DNA of 64,000 nt from Streptomyces griseocarneus. GTDB taxonomy: Bacteria > Actinomycetota > Actinomycetes > Streptomycetales > Streptomycetaceae. A program made the translations under genes and the position numbers. Of this stretch, positions 35,767 to 44,230 are shown piece by piece. The notes beneath the pieces were generated by a model, which saw only the letters and a program-made list of their open reading frames with translations, ran no database searches and was not told the DNA's origin. Positions within the stretch are counted from its first letter, which is position 1. Each line of letters starts with the position of its first letter. The stretch lies in contig NZ_BNBL01000005.1 of assembly GCF_014655595.1 (NCBI RefSeq), forward strand, positions 186,001 to 250,000, read 5' to 3'.

Positions 35767-36981
35767 GTGACCACCCTGGCCCCCCGTTCCCACCACGGCC
35801 TGTTCACCTCCGGCGAGCCGGTCCGCTCCTGGACCGTGAGCACCGCCAAGCCCGTCCGCTACGAGGTGGGCTTCACGCCGGACGTCCTGGATCCGCGCAA
35901 CCCCGCGCTCGCGGGCGCGGGAGTCCCCGGCGACGGTCCCGCGCCGCCCCGCAGGCTCCTCGTCGTGGAGACCACGGTCGACGAGCTGTACGGCGACCGT
36001 GTCCGCGCCTACGGAGCGGCGCGCGGCCTGGAGTACGAGATCCATGTGCTGACCGCCCACGAGCGGCTGAAGACGATGGACGCCGTCTTCTCGGTGGTGG
36101 AGGCGATGGACCGGTTCGGCATCGCCCGGCGCAGCGAGCCGGTCGTCGCCCTCGGCGGCGGCGTCCTGCTGGACGTCGTCGGCCTGGCGTGCAGCCTCTA
36201 CCGCCGCAGCACCCCCTTCGTACGGGTGCCCACCACCCTGGTCGGGCTGGTCGACGCGGGCGTCGGGGCGAAGACCGGGGTGAACTTCGGGCCCCACAAG
36301 AACCGGCTCGGCACCTACCACCCCGCCGCGCAGACGCTCCTGGACCCGCGCTTCCTGGCCACCCTCGACCGGCGGCACCTGAGCAACGGCATGGCCGAGA
36401 TCCTCAAGATCGCGCTGATCAAGGACCGCGACCTGTTCGCCCTGCTGGAGACCCACGGCGGCCGGCTGGTCGGCGAGCACTTCCAGGGCGGCCGGCGCCT
36501 TGGCCCGGTCGTACGGGAAGTGCTGGGCCGGTCGGTGCACGGGATGCTGGAGGAACTGCAGGGCAACCTGTGGGAGAGCGAACTGGAACGGGTCGTCGAC
36601 TACGGCCACTCCTTCAGCCCCACGCTGGAGATGCGCGCCCTGCCCGAGCTGCTGCACGGCGAGGCGGTCTGCCTCGACATGGCGCTGACCACAGTGATCG
36701 CCGAACGGCGAGGCCTGGTCCGGCCGGCGGAGCGCCGGCGGATCCTGGACGTGATGCGCGGGCTGGGGCTGCCCGTATGGCACCGGCTGTGCGAACCGGG
36801 TGTGCTGGGCGAGGCGCTGGCCGACACGGTCCGGCACCGCGACGGCAGCCAGCGGCTGCCGCTGCCCGCCGGCATCGGCGACGCCGTCTTCGTCGACGAC
36901 GTGACGCCCGGCGAACTGGCCCGCGCGGCCCGTCGCCTGAGGACGTACCACGCGGCGACCGGGGAGGCCGGTCATGCGTGA
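35767..36981 (+). CDS. 2-epi-5-epi-valiolone synthase (sedoheptulose 7-phosphate cyclase)
   Basis: A 404-residue NAD- and metal-dependent cyclase that would convert sedoheptulose 7-phosphate to 2-epi-5-epi-valiolone. The motifs match that group: ALGGGVLLDVVGLACSLYRR, VPTTLVGLVDAGVGAKTGVN and HKNRLGTYHP. The metal ligands are all present: Glu211 (GMAEILK), His281 (DYGHSFSPTLEM) and His297 (LHGEAV). RHRDGSQRLPLP near the C-terminus favours this enzyme over desmethyl-4-deoxygadusol synthase. The GTG start has a GAGGAG site. Its stop overlaps the next cupin gene by eight bases, so the cluster is one operon. This is the pathway-defining enzyme. Confidence 0.9.
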   Translation: MTTLAPRSHHGLFTSGEPVRSWTVSTAKPVRYEVGFTPDVLDPRNPALAGAGVPGDGPAPPRRLLVVETTVDELYGDRVRAYGAARGLEYEIHVLTAHERLKTMDAVFSVVEAMDRFGIARRSEPVVALGGGVLLDVVGLACSLYRRSTPFVRVPTTLVGLVDAGVGAKTGVNFGPHKNRLGTYHPAAQTLLDPRFLATLDRRHLSNGMAEILKIALIKDRDLFALLETHGGRLVGEHFQGGRRLGPVVREVLGRSVHGMLEELQGNLWESELERVVDYGHSFSPTLEMRALPELLHGEAVCLDMALTTVIAERRGLVRPAERRRILDVMRGLGLPVWHRLCEPGVLGEALADTVRHRDGSQRLPLPAGIGDAVFVDDVTPGELARAARRLRTYHAATGEAGHA

Positions 36982-37702
36982 GGCAGTCGTCGTCGCGACG
37001 GTCCACGACCCGGCCGACGTCCACGGCGTGCACGCCGCCCAGGGCCACTCGCGCTGGACGTGCCTGGCCCGGCGCACCGGGCTGCACGGCCGGTGGGAAG
37101 CGGTCGAGTGGGCGTGGCTGCCACCGGGCGGCGTCAGCGGGGAGCACCGGCACTCCCGCACCGAGGAGCTGTACTACGTCCTCGACGGGCAGGGCGAAAT
37201 CACCCTCGACGGCCGGCCGTACCCGGTCCGCGCCGGCGCGGCCGTCCTCACCGCCCTCGGCCGCCGGCACGGCCTGCGCAACACCGGTCGGGAGCCGCTG
37301 TCCTGGCTCGTCATCGAAACACCGGCCGACGCGCTCTCCCGAACCTCCGCGAAGGACACCGACATGCACCGCACCACCGACCCCGACCACGCCGTCATCG
37401 CCGACCTCCACCAGGCCGGGCCGGTGGACGCGGCCACCGTGCTCACCGGACCCCTGCGCACCGTGAGAGTGACCCGCCTGCTCCCGGCCGGCTCGGCCGA
37501 ACTGACCGCCGAGGGCGTCGAGCACACCGTGTACGTCACCGCCGGCGCCGGCACGGCGCGGACCGGAACGACGAGCGTGCCCCTCGCCCCCGGCGTCTCC
37601 CTGACCCTGCCCCTGGGCACCGAGGCCCACGTCCGGGCCGGCGTCCACGGCCTGGAGTACTTCCACGCCGTCCTGGACGTCCCCCGAGAGGAACACCAAT
37701 GA
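36974..37702 (+). CDS. Two-domain cupin protein
   Basis: A 242-residue protein with an intact N-terminal cupin (EHRHSRTEELYYVLDGQG: the two His, the Glu and the Gly of motif 1; GRRHGLRN in motif 2) and a weaker C-terminal cupin (VEHTVYVTAGAG) that lacks most metal ligands. It overlaps both neighbours. In a cyclitol pathway it could be an epimerase, dehydratase or dioxygenase. The sequence does not decide among these. Confidence 0.78.
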   Translation: MREAVVVATVHDPADVHGVHAAQGHSRWTCLARRTGLHGRWEAVEWAWLPPGGVSGEHRHSRTEELYYVLDGQGEITLDGRPYPVRAGAAVLTALGRRHGLRNTGREPLSWLVIETPADALSRTSAKDTDMHRTTDPDHAVIADLHQAGPVDAATVLTGPLRTVRVTRLLPAGSAELTAEGVEHTVYVTAGAGTARTGTTSVPLAPGVSLTLPLGTEAHVRAGVHGLEYFHAVLDVPREEHQ

Positions 37703-38100
37703 TCATCAACGCGAGCCACCGGACGGCCGCCCTCCACACCGGCGGCCGGGAACCCCTCCGCATCCGCTGCCTGGCCCGGCGCGGCATGCTGCACAGCGAG
37801 TGCGAGGCCGTCGACCGGGTGAGCCTGGCGCCCCACGCGCACTACGACCTCGTCGGCCGGGGCGGCACCGAAGCGGCCTGGTACGTCCTGCGCGGCCCGC
37901 TCACCGCCCGGTGGACCGGCGCCCCGCCCACCACCGCCGTGCTCGGCGACCGCGACCTGGTCCTGGCCCGCACCGCAGAGGACCTCACCCTGCGGGCCGG
38001 CCCGGAAGGCGCCGAACTGCTGTGCCTGACCGTGACACCGCCGGCCGTGACCCGGCACCTTCCGCCCCGTACCCCCGACACGACCAAGGACCGGACATGA
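37699..38100 (+). CDS. Small cupin-like protein
   Basis: A 133-residue protein resembling the previous gene in layout. An ECEAVDRVSLAPHAHYDLVG segment corresponds to WEAVEWAWLPPGGVSGEHRH there, so one likely arose by duplication of the other. Cupin motif 1 is incomplete (HAHYDLV, no clear Glu), so metal binding is doubtful. It overlaps the genes on both sides by four bases. It may be a structural or binding partner of the bicupin. No function is assigned. Confidence 0.7.
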   Translation: MIINASHRTAALHTGGREPLRIRCLARRGMLHSECEAVDRVSLAPHAHYDLVGRGGTEAAWYVLRGPLTARWTGAPPTTAVLGDRDLVLARTAEDLTLRAGPEGAELLCLTVTPPAVTRHLPPRTPDTTKDRT

Positions 38101-38753
38101 CCACCAACGCCCCAGCCGCAGCCCCCGCCACCGCCACCTCTTCCTCCGCCCCCGGCCTGCGCGCCGTCCATCACGTCGCCTTCACCGTGCCCGACCTCGA
38201 CGAGGCGGTCGCCTTCTTCACCGACGTGCTGGGCGCCGAAACGGCCTACCGCACCGGCCCCATCGCCGACCCCGACCCCGACGGCGACTGGATGCACCGG
38301 CAGCTCGGCGTCGACCCGCGGGCCACCGCACACATCGCGATGCTGCGCCTGGGCCCCACCCTCAACCTCGAGCTGTTCGAGTACGGCGGCCCGGGCCGGC
38401 GCCGGCGGATGCCCCGCAACAGCGACTGGGGCGGCCACCACCTGGCGCTGTGGACGGACGACTTCGACGCCTGCGTCCGTCACCTCACCGCCACGCCGGG
38501 CGTACGGATGCTCGGCGAGCCGCAACAGGTCGGCGAAGGCCCCATCCGCGGCACCCGGTGGGTGTACTTCACCACCCCCTGGGGCCAGCACCTCGAACTC
38601 GTCCATGCCCCGGACCACCAGCCCTACCAGGACCACACCGCCGTACGCCTCTACCAGCCGCAGGCCCCCGAGTCCGGCAAGAGACACGGCACAAGGCACG
38701 ACACGACGCCCGGCACGACGCAGGACACCACGCACGAAAGGAGAAGGACATGA
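38097..38753 (+). CDS. VOC-family (glyoxalase-fold) protein, possible cyclitol epimerase
   Basis: A 218-residue vicinal-oxygen-chelate protein. The metal ligands are readable as His in AVHHVAFTVPD, His in WGGHHLALWTDD and Glu in GQHLELVHA. The last 35 residues are a Thr/His/Arg-rich tail of low complexity. VOC proteins in known C7-cyclitol clusters (CetB of cetoniacytone biosynthesis) epimerise 2-epi-5-epi-valiolone, so this is the natural candidate for that step. That is inference from family and place. It is coupled to both neighbours by four-base overlaps. Confidence 0.8.
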   Translation: MTTNAPAAAPATATSSSAPGLRAVHHVAFTVPDLDEAVAFFTDVLGAETAYRTGPIADPDPDGDWMHRQLGVDPRATAHIAMLRLGPTLNLELFEYGGPGRRRRMPRNSDWGGHHLALWTDDFDACVRHLTATPGVRMLGEPQQVGEGPIRGTRWVYFTTPWGQHLELVHAPDHQPYQDHTAVRLYQPQAPESGKRHGTRHDTTPGTTQDTTHERRRT

Positions 38754-40306
38754 CCGGCATCTGGGGGCCGGGCACCCCGCCGGTGGTCCGGCGCGACGCC
38801 ACCCGCTACGACGCCGACGTCCTCGTGATCGGCTCCGGGGCCGGGGGAGCGACCGTGGCCTGGGCCCTCGCCGGGACCGGCGCCCGCGTCCTCGTCGTCG
38901 AGCGCGGCGGCTTCCTCCCCCGCGAAGAGGCCAACTGGTCGCCGGAGGCCGTCTTCGGCGACGGCCGCTACCGCAACGCCGAGACCTGGCACACCACCGG
39001 CGGCACGGCCTTCACCCCCGCCACCCACTACTACGTCGGCGGCACCACCAAGGTCTACGGGGCGAGCCTGCCCCGGCTGCGCGAGAGCGACTTCGAGGCC
39101 GTCGAGCACCTGGACGGCACCTCCCCGGCCTGGCCCTTCGGCTATGCCGAGCTGGAGCCGTACTACGCCGAGGCCGAGCGCCTCTACCGGGTGCACGGCC
39201 GGTGCGGCCACGACCCCACGGAGCCGGCCCGCTCCGGCCCCTACCCCCACCCGCCCGTCCCGCACGCGCCCCGCATCGCGGAGCTGGAACAACGCCTGCG
39301 CGCCCAGGGACTCAACCCCCACCCCCTCGAACTCGGCATCGACCTGGCCGACGGCGGTACGTGCGTACGCTGCGGCACCTGCGACGGCTTCCCCTGCCGT
39401 GTCGGCGCCAAGAGCGACGCCGAGACCCGCGCCCTGCGCCCCGCACTGCGCGCCCCGTCGGTCCGGCTGCTCACCCACACGTACGTCTCCCGGCTGCGCA
39501 CCGACCCGTCCGGGCGCACGGTCACCGCCGTCGAGGCCACGAGGAACGGCCACCGGGTCACCCTCACCGCCGGCACCGTCGTCGTCTCCTGCGGGGCGGT
39601 CAACTCCGCGGCACTGCTGCTCCGCTCCGCCGGCGGTGCCCACCCCGGAGGGCTGGCCAACGGCAGCGGCCTGGTGGGGCGCAACCTGATGCTGCACCAC
39701 AACAGCATGCTGATGGCCGTCGCCCCCCGGCACCGCAACCCGGCCGTCTTCCAGAAGACCCTGGCCGTCAACGACTTCTACCGGGCGGGCGCCCTCACCC
39801 CCGACCCGCTGGGCAACCTGCAGCTGATGGGCAAGGTCCACCCCGCGGCCATGGCGACCGCGCACCCGCGCGTGCCCCGCCGCGTCCTGGGCGGGCTGGC
39901 GGCCCACAGCGTCGACTGGTGGCTCATCTCGGAAGACCTGCCCCGCCCGGAGAACCGGGTTCTGCCCGGGCCCGACGGCGGCATCACCCTCGACTGGCAC
40001 CCGGTCAACGCCCGGGCGCACCGGCGCCTGGTGCGCCAGGGGGCACGGATGATGCGCCGGGCCGGCTACCCGCTCGTCCTCACCCATCGCATGGGCGTCG
40101 AGCACACCGGTCACCAGTGCGGCACGACCGTCGCCGGCCACGACCCCGCCCGCTCGGTCCTCGACCCCTACTGCCGCAGCCACGAGGTACGCAACCTGTT
40201 CGTCGTCGACGGCGGGTTCTTCCCCTCGTCCGCGGCCGTCAACCCGACCCTGACCATCATCGCGCAGGCCCTGCGCGCGGGCAGGAGCGACGCCGTCCTG
40301 CCCTGA
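38750..40306 (+). CDS. GMC-family FAD oxidoreductase with Cys-rich motif
   Basis: A 518-residue glucose-methanol-choline-type oxidoreductase. The FAD site is GSGAGGATVAW (about residues 28-38), a GGTTKVYGASLPR segment follows, and the active-site pair is His in TGHQCGTT and Asn in VNPTLTI near the C-terminus. A CVRCGTCDGFPC cluster near residue 205 has four Cys, which could bind metal or an Fe-S centre. It probably oxidises a ring hydroxyl of the valiolone-derived intermediate. It overlaps the VOC gene by four bases. No signal peptide is visible, so it should be cytosolic. Confidence 0.88.
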   Translation: MTGIWGPGTPPVVRRDATRYDADVLVIGSGAGGATVAWALAGTGARVLVVERGGFLPREEANWSPEAVFGDGRYRNAETWHTTGGTAFTPATHYYVGGTTKVYGASLPRLRESDFEAVEHLDGTSPAWPFGYAELEPYYAEAERLYRVHGRCGHDPTEPARSGPYPHPPVPHAPRIAELEQRLRAQGLNPHPLELGIDLADGGTCVRCGTCDGFPCRVGAKSDAETRALRPALRAPSVRLLTHTYVSRLRTDPSGRTVTAVEATRNGHRVTLTAGTVVVSCGAVNSAALLLRSAGGAHPGGLANGSGLVGRNLMLHHNSMLMAVAPRHRNPAVFQKTLAVNDFYRAGALTPDPLGNLQLMGKVHPAAMATAHPRVPRRVLGGLAAHSVDWWLISEDLPRPENRVLPGPDGGITLDWHPVNARAHRRLVRQGARMMRRAGYPLVLTHRMGVEHTGHQCGTTVAGHDPARSVLDPYCRSHEVRNLFVVDGGFFPSSAAVNPTLTIIAQALRAGRSDAVLP

Positions 40307-40344
40307 CCCCGTGACAACCCACCTGATGTACCGAGGAGTTCACC

Positions 40345-41268
40345 ATGTCCCTGCACCGACTGTCCTCCGTCACCATCGGGGTTCCCGACCCCGCCGCGAC
40401 AGCCCCCTACTACACCGAACTCGGCCTGCGACCGCAGGACGACGGCTGGTTCTCCACCCGCGACGGGGGCCGCCAGCTGCGGATCGTGCCGGCGCCCACC
40501 CGCAGGCTGGTCGAGATGCGGATAGGCGTCGACGACACCGACGACCTGGACGCCGCCGTCGCCCGCCTGCGCCGCATGGGCGTCGCCGCCGTCCGCGGAG
40601 CCGGGCCGAGCCTGAGCGCCGCCGACCCCGTCACCGGCGCCCGGGCCGTACTCCAGGTGGAACCGCGCCCCACCCGGCCGACGACACCCCCCACCCCGTA
40701 CAACGGGCCGGGGCGCGACGAACGCACCGCCGGCCGGGCCCCGGGCGTCCTGCGCACCGGCCGGGTGCGGCCCAGCAAGCTGGGGCACGCCGTCCTCGGT
40801 ACCCCCGACCCCCGGACGACCGCGGCGTTCTTCGGCGACGGCCTCGGCTTCAAGGTCAGCGACTCGCTGGGCGACGCGGGCGCCTTCCTGCGCTGCACCA
40901 CCGACCACCACAACATCCTCGTCCTGGCGGCCCCCGTCCCCTTCCTGCACCACACGTCCTGGCAGGTCGACGACGTCGACGACATCGGGCGCGGCGCCAT
41001 GGCCATGCTCGAGGACCACCCCGAACGCCACATCTGGGGCTTCGGCCGCCACCACATCGGTTCCAACTTCTTCTGGTACCTCAAGGACCCGGCGGGCAAC
41101 TTCACGGAGTACTACTCCGACATGGACTGCATCGTCGACGACCAGCTGTGGGACCCGGAGGTCTTCGACGTCAACGAGAGCTTCTTCAGCTGGGGGCAGC
41201 CGCCCCCGCCCTCGTGGATCGCGCCGGAGGACCTGGCCGCACTGATGACCGGCACCCACACGGCCTGA
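40345..41268 (+). CDS. Two-domain VOC protein, extradiol dioxygenase-like
   Basis: A 307-residue protein with two VOC modules. The N-terminal one (residues about 5-110) lacks clear ligands. The C-terminal one carries His in SKLGHAVLGTPD, His in FLHHTSWQVDD and Glu in GNFTEYYSDMD, as in type I extradiol (catechol 2,3-) dioxygenases. A conserved RHHIGSNFFWYLKDPAG stretch supports this. It starts 38 bases after the GMC gene with a GAGGAG site and ends the metabolic part of the cluster. Ring cleavage of an aromatised cyclitol, or a non-cleaving isomerase role, are both possible. Confidence 0.82.
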   Translation: MSLHRLSSVTIGVPDPAATAPYYTELGLRPQDDGWFSTRDGGRQLRIVPAPTRRLVEMRIGVDDTDDLDAAVARLRRMGVAAVRGAGPSLSAADPVTGARAVLQVEPRPTRPTTPPTPYNGPGRDERTAGRAPGVLRTGRVRPSKLGHAVLGTPDPRTTAAFFGDGLGFKVSDSLGDAGAFLRCTTDHHNILVLAAPVPFLHHTSWQVDDVDDIGRGAMAMLEDHPERHIWGFGRHHIGSNFFWYLKDPAGNFTEYYSDMDCIVDDQLWDPEVFDVNESFFSWGQPPPPSWIAPEDLAALMTGTHTA

Positions 41269-41366
41269 CCCCCGCCTCGCCCCGCCCGCGCCGTCCCGGA
41301 CGCCGCGCGAAGCCGGGGCGAGCAACAAAACGAGAGATCGCCCGGGGCGGCGGCTAGCGTCGCCCT

Positions 41367-42107
41367 GTGAGAGAAGAAGGCGCTGACGACGAGCACGATG
41401 AGCACGACAAGAGCGGCGAGCACGACGAGAACGGCGAGAAGACAGCCATGCCCCGTGTCCTGATCGTCGACGACCATCCGCTGTTCCGCAACGGCCTGAA
41501 GGCCGCGCTGGAGAGCACCGGCGGTGCCGGCGTCGTCGCCGAGGCCGCCACCGCCGGCGAGGCGCTGGAGGCCGTGGCGCGACAGCGCCCCGACGTCGTC
41601 GTGATGGACCTGGCCCTCCCCGACGCCTCCGGCATCGACGTCACCCGGCAGCTCGCGGGACTCCATCCCGGGCTGCCGGTGCTGATGCTGACCATGTCCG
41701 ACGACGACGGGAGCCTGCTGGCCGCCCTCCAGGCCGGTGCCCGCGGCTACCTGGTCAAGGGCGCGGGCGCGGGGGAGGTCCTGCACGCGGTCCGCACGGT
41801 GGCCGCCGGCGGCGCGGTCTTCGGCCCGCAGACCGCGGCCCGCCTCACCGCACTGCTGTGCGAGGGACGCCGCCACGACGCCGAGCAGCTCTTCCCGGCG
41901 CTCACGGCGCGTGAGGCGGAAGTACTGGAACTCATCGCCCGGGGCCGGGACAACCGGCGCATCGCCCGGGAGCTGGTGCTGTCCGAGAAGACGATCCGCA
42001 ACCACGTCACGCACATCTTCGACAAGCTCCAGGTGACCACCCGCGCCGAGGCCGTGGCCAGGGCGCGGGACGCGGGCCTGGGGGACGGGAACGGGGACGA
42101 GGACTGA
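41367..42107 (+). CDS. LuxR/NarL-type response regulator
   Basis: A 246-residue regulator. The receiver has Asp81 (VVVMDLALP) and the C-terminal LuxR domain reads LTAREAEVLELIARGRDNRR, then SEKTIRNHVTHIFDKL. The GTG at 41367 lies eight bases after a TAGCGT -10-like sequence, so a leaderless start is likely. It adds an acidic, His-rich repeat (DEHDEHDKSGEHDENGEK) before the receiver. An internal ATG at 41448 would remove it. It is followed 14 bases later by its kinase gene, the reverse of the usual order, and probably controls the cyclitol-type cluster upstream. Confidence 0.9.
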   Translation: MREEGADDEHDEHDKSGEHDENGEKTAMPRVLIVDDHPLFRNGLKAALESTGGAGVVAEAATAGEALEAVARQRPDVVVMDLALPDASGIDVTRQLAGLHPGLPVLMLTMSDDDGSLLAALQAGARGYLVKGAGAGEVLHAVRTVAAGGAVFGPQTAARLTALLCEGRRHDAEQLFPALTAREAEVLELIARGRDNRRIARELVLSEKTIRNHVTHIFDKLQVTTRAEAVARARDAGLGDGNGDED

Positions 42108-42121
42108 AGGGGCGCGCTCCG

Positions 42122-44149
42122 GTGGACGAGGCGGGAACAGCGCGGGGCGGACGGTCCGTCCTGACCTTCGCCGCGTACGGGCTGACCCTCGCCTCCGCCG
42201 TGACCTGGGCCGTCCTCGCCCTCGCCCACCTGGACGACGCGCGGCTGACCCCGTACATCGTCCCCCGCGGTGTCCCCGTCGTGGCCTCCACCGGAGTCGT
42301 CCTGCTGGGCGCCTTCATGACGGCCCACCGGCCCCGCAGCATCCTGGGCCCGCTCCTCGTCGCGACCGGGACGGCCAACGTCCTCTCGGACGCCGGCCTC
42401 ATCGCCGCCGTCGTCACCGACGCCCCGCACGGCGTCGGCGCCACCCTGATCGTCGTCTCCAGGCTGGCCTACGCACTGGCCGCCTTCACCTTCTACGCGC
42501 TGCCGCTGTACCTGCCGAGCGGCGAGCCGCCCCGCCACTGGCTCTGGCGGCCCTACCTCGCCCTCCTCGCCGCGTGGAGCCTGGTGCACGCCTACTCCGA
42601 CCCCGTCCCCGCGCGCAGCTACACCGTTCCCGACCCGATGAGCCGGGGCGCGTGGGAACGGCTCAGGACCGTCCTCCTGACCCATGTCCCCGTCGTCCCC
42701 CTGATGACCGCCCTCCTGCTGACCGGCCTCACCGTCATGGCCGTGCGCTGGTGGCGCGCCCCCGACCGCCGCCAGATCATCCCCGTCCTGCCGTACGTCC
42801 TGTGGCTCGTGCTCCTCTACGTCAACCGCCTCGCCCCGCCCCAGGGGGCCCTCTGGTCCTACGGGTACGCCGTGGCGTTCCTCTGGCCGTTCTGCGCGAT
42901 CTACGGGATCAGCCGCGACCGCTCCGGCCAGCTCGACCGGGCCACGCGCAAGATGCTGGCGTCCCTCCTGCTGACCGCCGTCCTGATCGCCGTGTACACC
43001 GTCGTCTCCCTGCTGGCCCTGCGCGCCCTCCCCGGCGGACCGAGCACCCAGGCCATCGTGTCGGGCGCCGTGGGCCTGGCCTCCGGGGCCCTGCTCTACC
43101 CCTGCGCACGCCTGGCCGTACGCGCGGTGGACCGCATCTACTACGGCGACCGCGCCCGCCCCTACCAGGTCGTCCGCGAACTCTCCCAGCGGCTCAGCCG
43201 GGCCGCCGCACCCGCCCAGGCCCCACGACTGCTGTGCGACACCGTCGTGACCACCCTCAACCTGCCCGGAGCCAAGGTGGTGGTCGACACCCGCGGCGGC
43301 CCCCGCACCCTGGCCGCCGCCGGGGAGCCCGTGCCCGACTCCTACGGCTTCCCCCTGACGTTCGAAGGCAACGTCGTCGGCCACCTGCACGTCGCCCCCA
43401 GGGCGGGCCAGCGGGCACTGGACCGCCAGGACCAGGAGGTCCTGCGGTCCCTCGCCGACCAGGCGTCACCCGCGCTCGCCTCCGTACGCCTCTACGAGGA
43501 CCTGCGGGCGGCCCGCGAACGCATGGTGGTGACCCGCGAGGAGGCACGCCGCACCCTGCGCCACGACCTGCACGACAGCCTGGGCCCCGCCCTGTCCGGC
43601 ACCCGGCTGCAGATCGACGCCGCGCGCTACGTCGTACCGGACGGCTCCACGGCCGCCCAGCCGCTGGAGACCGCGTCCGAGGGCATCGGGCAGGCCATCG
43701 CCGAGCTCCGCCGCATCTCCGCCGGCCTCGCACCCGCCGCCCTCGACCGCAACGGGCTGGGCGGTGCGCTGCGGCAGCTGGCGGACCGGTTCGGGCAACG
43801 GCTCCGGGTGGACGTGCACTTCACCCCCGACCCGCTCCCGGGGCTGCCGGCCGCCGTGGAAGTGGCCGTCTACCTCATCGGGGGCGAGGCGCTGAACAAC
43901 GTCGTACGGCACTCCGGTGCCACCACGGCCGCGCTGAACGTGCGCGTGGTGCCGGACGAGGTGACGATCGAGGTCAGCGACGACGGACACGGGCTCGTGG
44001 AACACCGCACGGGCGACGGCGTGGGCATCCGGTCCATGCGGGAGCGGGCGACCGAGCTGGGCGGCCGGTTCACCCTGGCGGGCGGCCAGGACGGAGGCAT
44101 GGTCGTACGGGCGTCGTTCCCGCCGGTGGCGGGCCCCTTCCCGGGCTGA
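42122..44149 (+). CDS. Membrane sensor histidine kinase (HisKA_3 type)
   Basis: A 675-residue kinase. Residues about 10-345 hold eight or so membrane helices. A GAF-like module follows, then the dimerisation/phosphoacceptor segment with His in RRTLRHDLHDSLGPALSG (near residue 483) and the ATPase domain (GGEALNNVVRHS; SDDGHGLVEH; GVGIRSMRERA). The GTG start has a GAAGGGG site just upstream. It is co-directional with the preceding response regulator, with which it should form a pair. The large membrane region suggests sensing of a lipophilic or membrane signal. Confidence 0.9.
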   Translation: MDEAGTARGGRSVLTFAAYGLTLASAVTWAVLALAHLDDARLTPYIVPRGVPVVASTGVVLLGAFMTAHRPRSILGPLLVATGTANVLSDAGLIAAVVTDAPHGVGATLIVVSRLAYALAAFTFYALPLYLPSGEPPRHWLWRPYLALLAAWSLVHAYSDPVPARSYTVPDPMSRGAWERLRTVLLTHVPVVPLMTALLLTGLTVMAVRWWRAPDRRQIIPVLPYVLWLVLLYVNRLAPPQGALWSYGYAVAFLWPFCAIYGISRDRSGQLDRATRKMLASLLLTAVLIAVYTVVSLLALRALPGGPSTQAIVSGAVGLASGALLYPCARLAVRAVDRIYYGDRARPYQVVRELSQRLSRAAAPAQAPRLLCDTVVTTLNLPGAKVVVDTRGGPRTLAAAGEPVPDSYGFPLTFEGNVVGHLHVAPRAGQRALDRQDQEVLRSLADQASPALASVRLYEDLRAARERMVVTREEARRTLRHDLHDSLGPALSGTRLQIDAARYVVPDGSTAAQPLETASEGIGQAIAELRRISAGLAPAALDRNGLGGALRQLADRFGQRLRVDVHFTPDPLPGLPAAVEVAVYLIGGEALNNVVRHSGATTAALNVRVVPDEVTIEVSDDGHGLVEHRTGDGVGIRSMRERATELGGRFTLAGGQDGGMVVRASFPPVAGPFPG

Positions 44150-44230
44150 CCGCGCCCAGGGTGCACGGTCGTTCACCTGTGCCCCGCCCGGGTGGCGGAA
44201 ACCCTCCCCGCCCACGGGTAGACATCCTTC

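Noticed and set aside
34255..37161. A 968-codon minus-strand frame over the cyclase genes
   Set aside because: It is a compositional shadow of the EEVS and DOIS-like genes, which carry conserved motifs.
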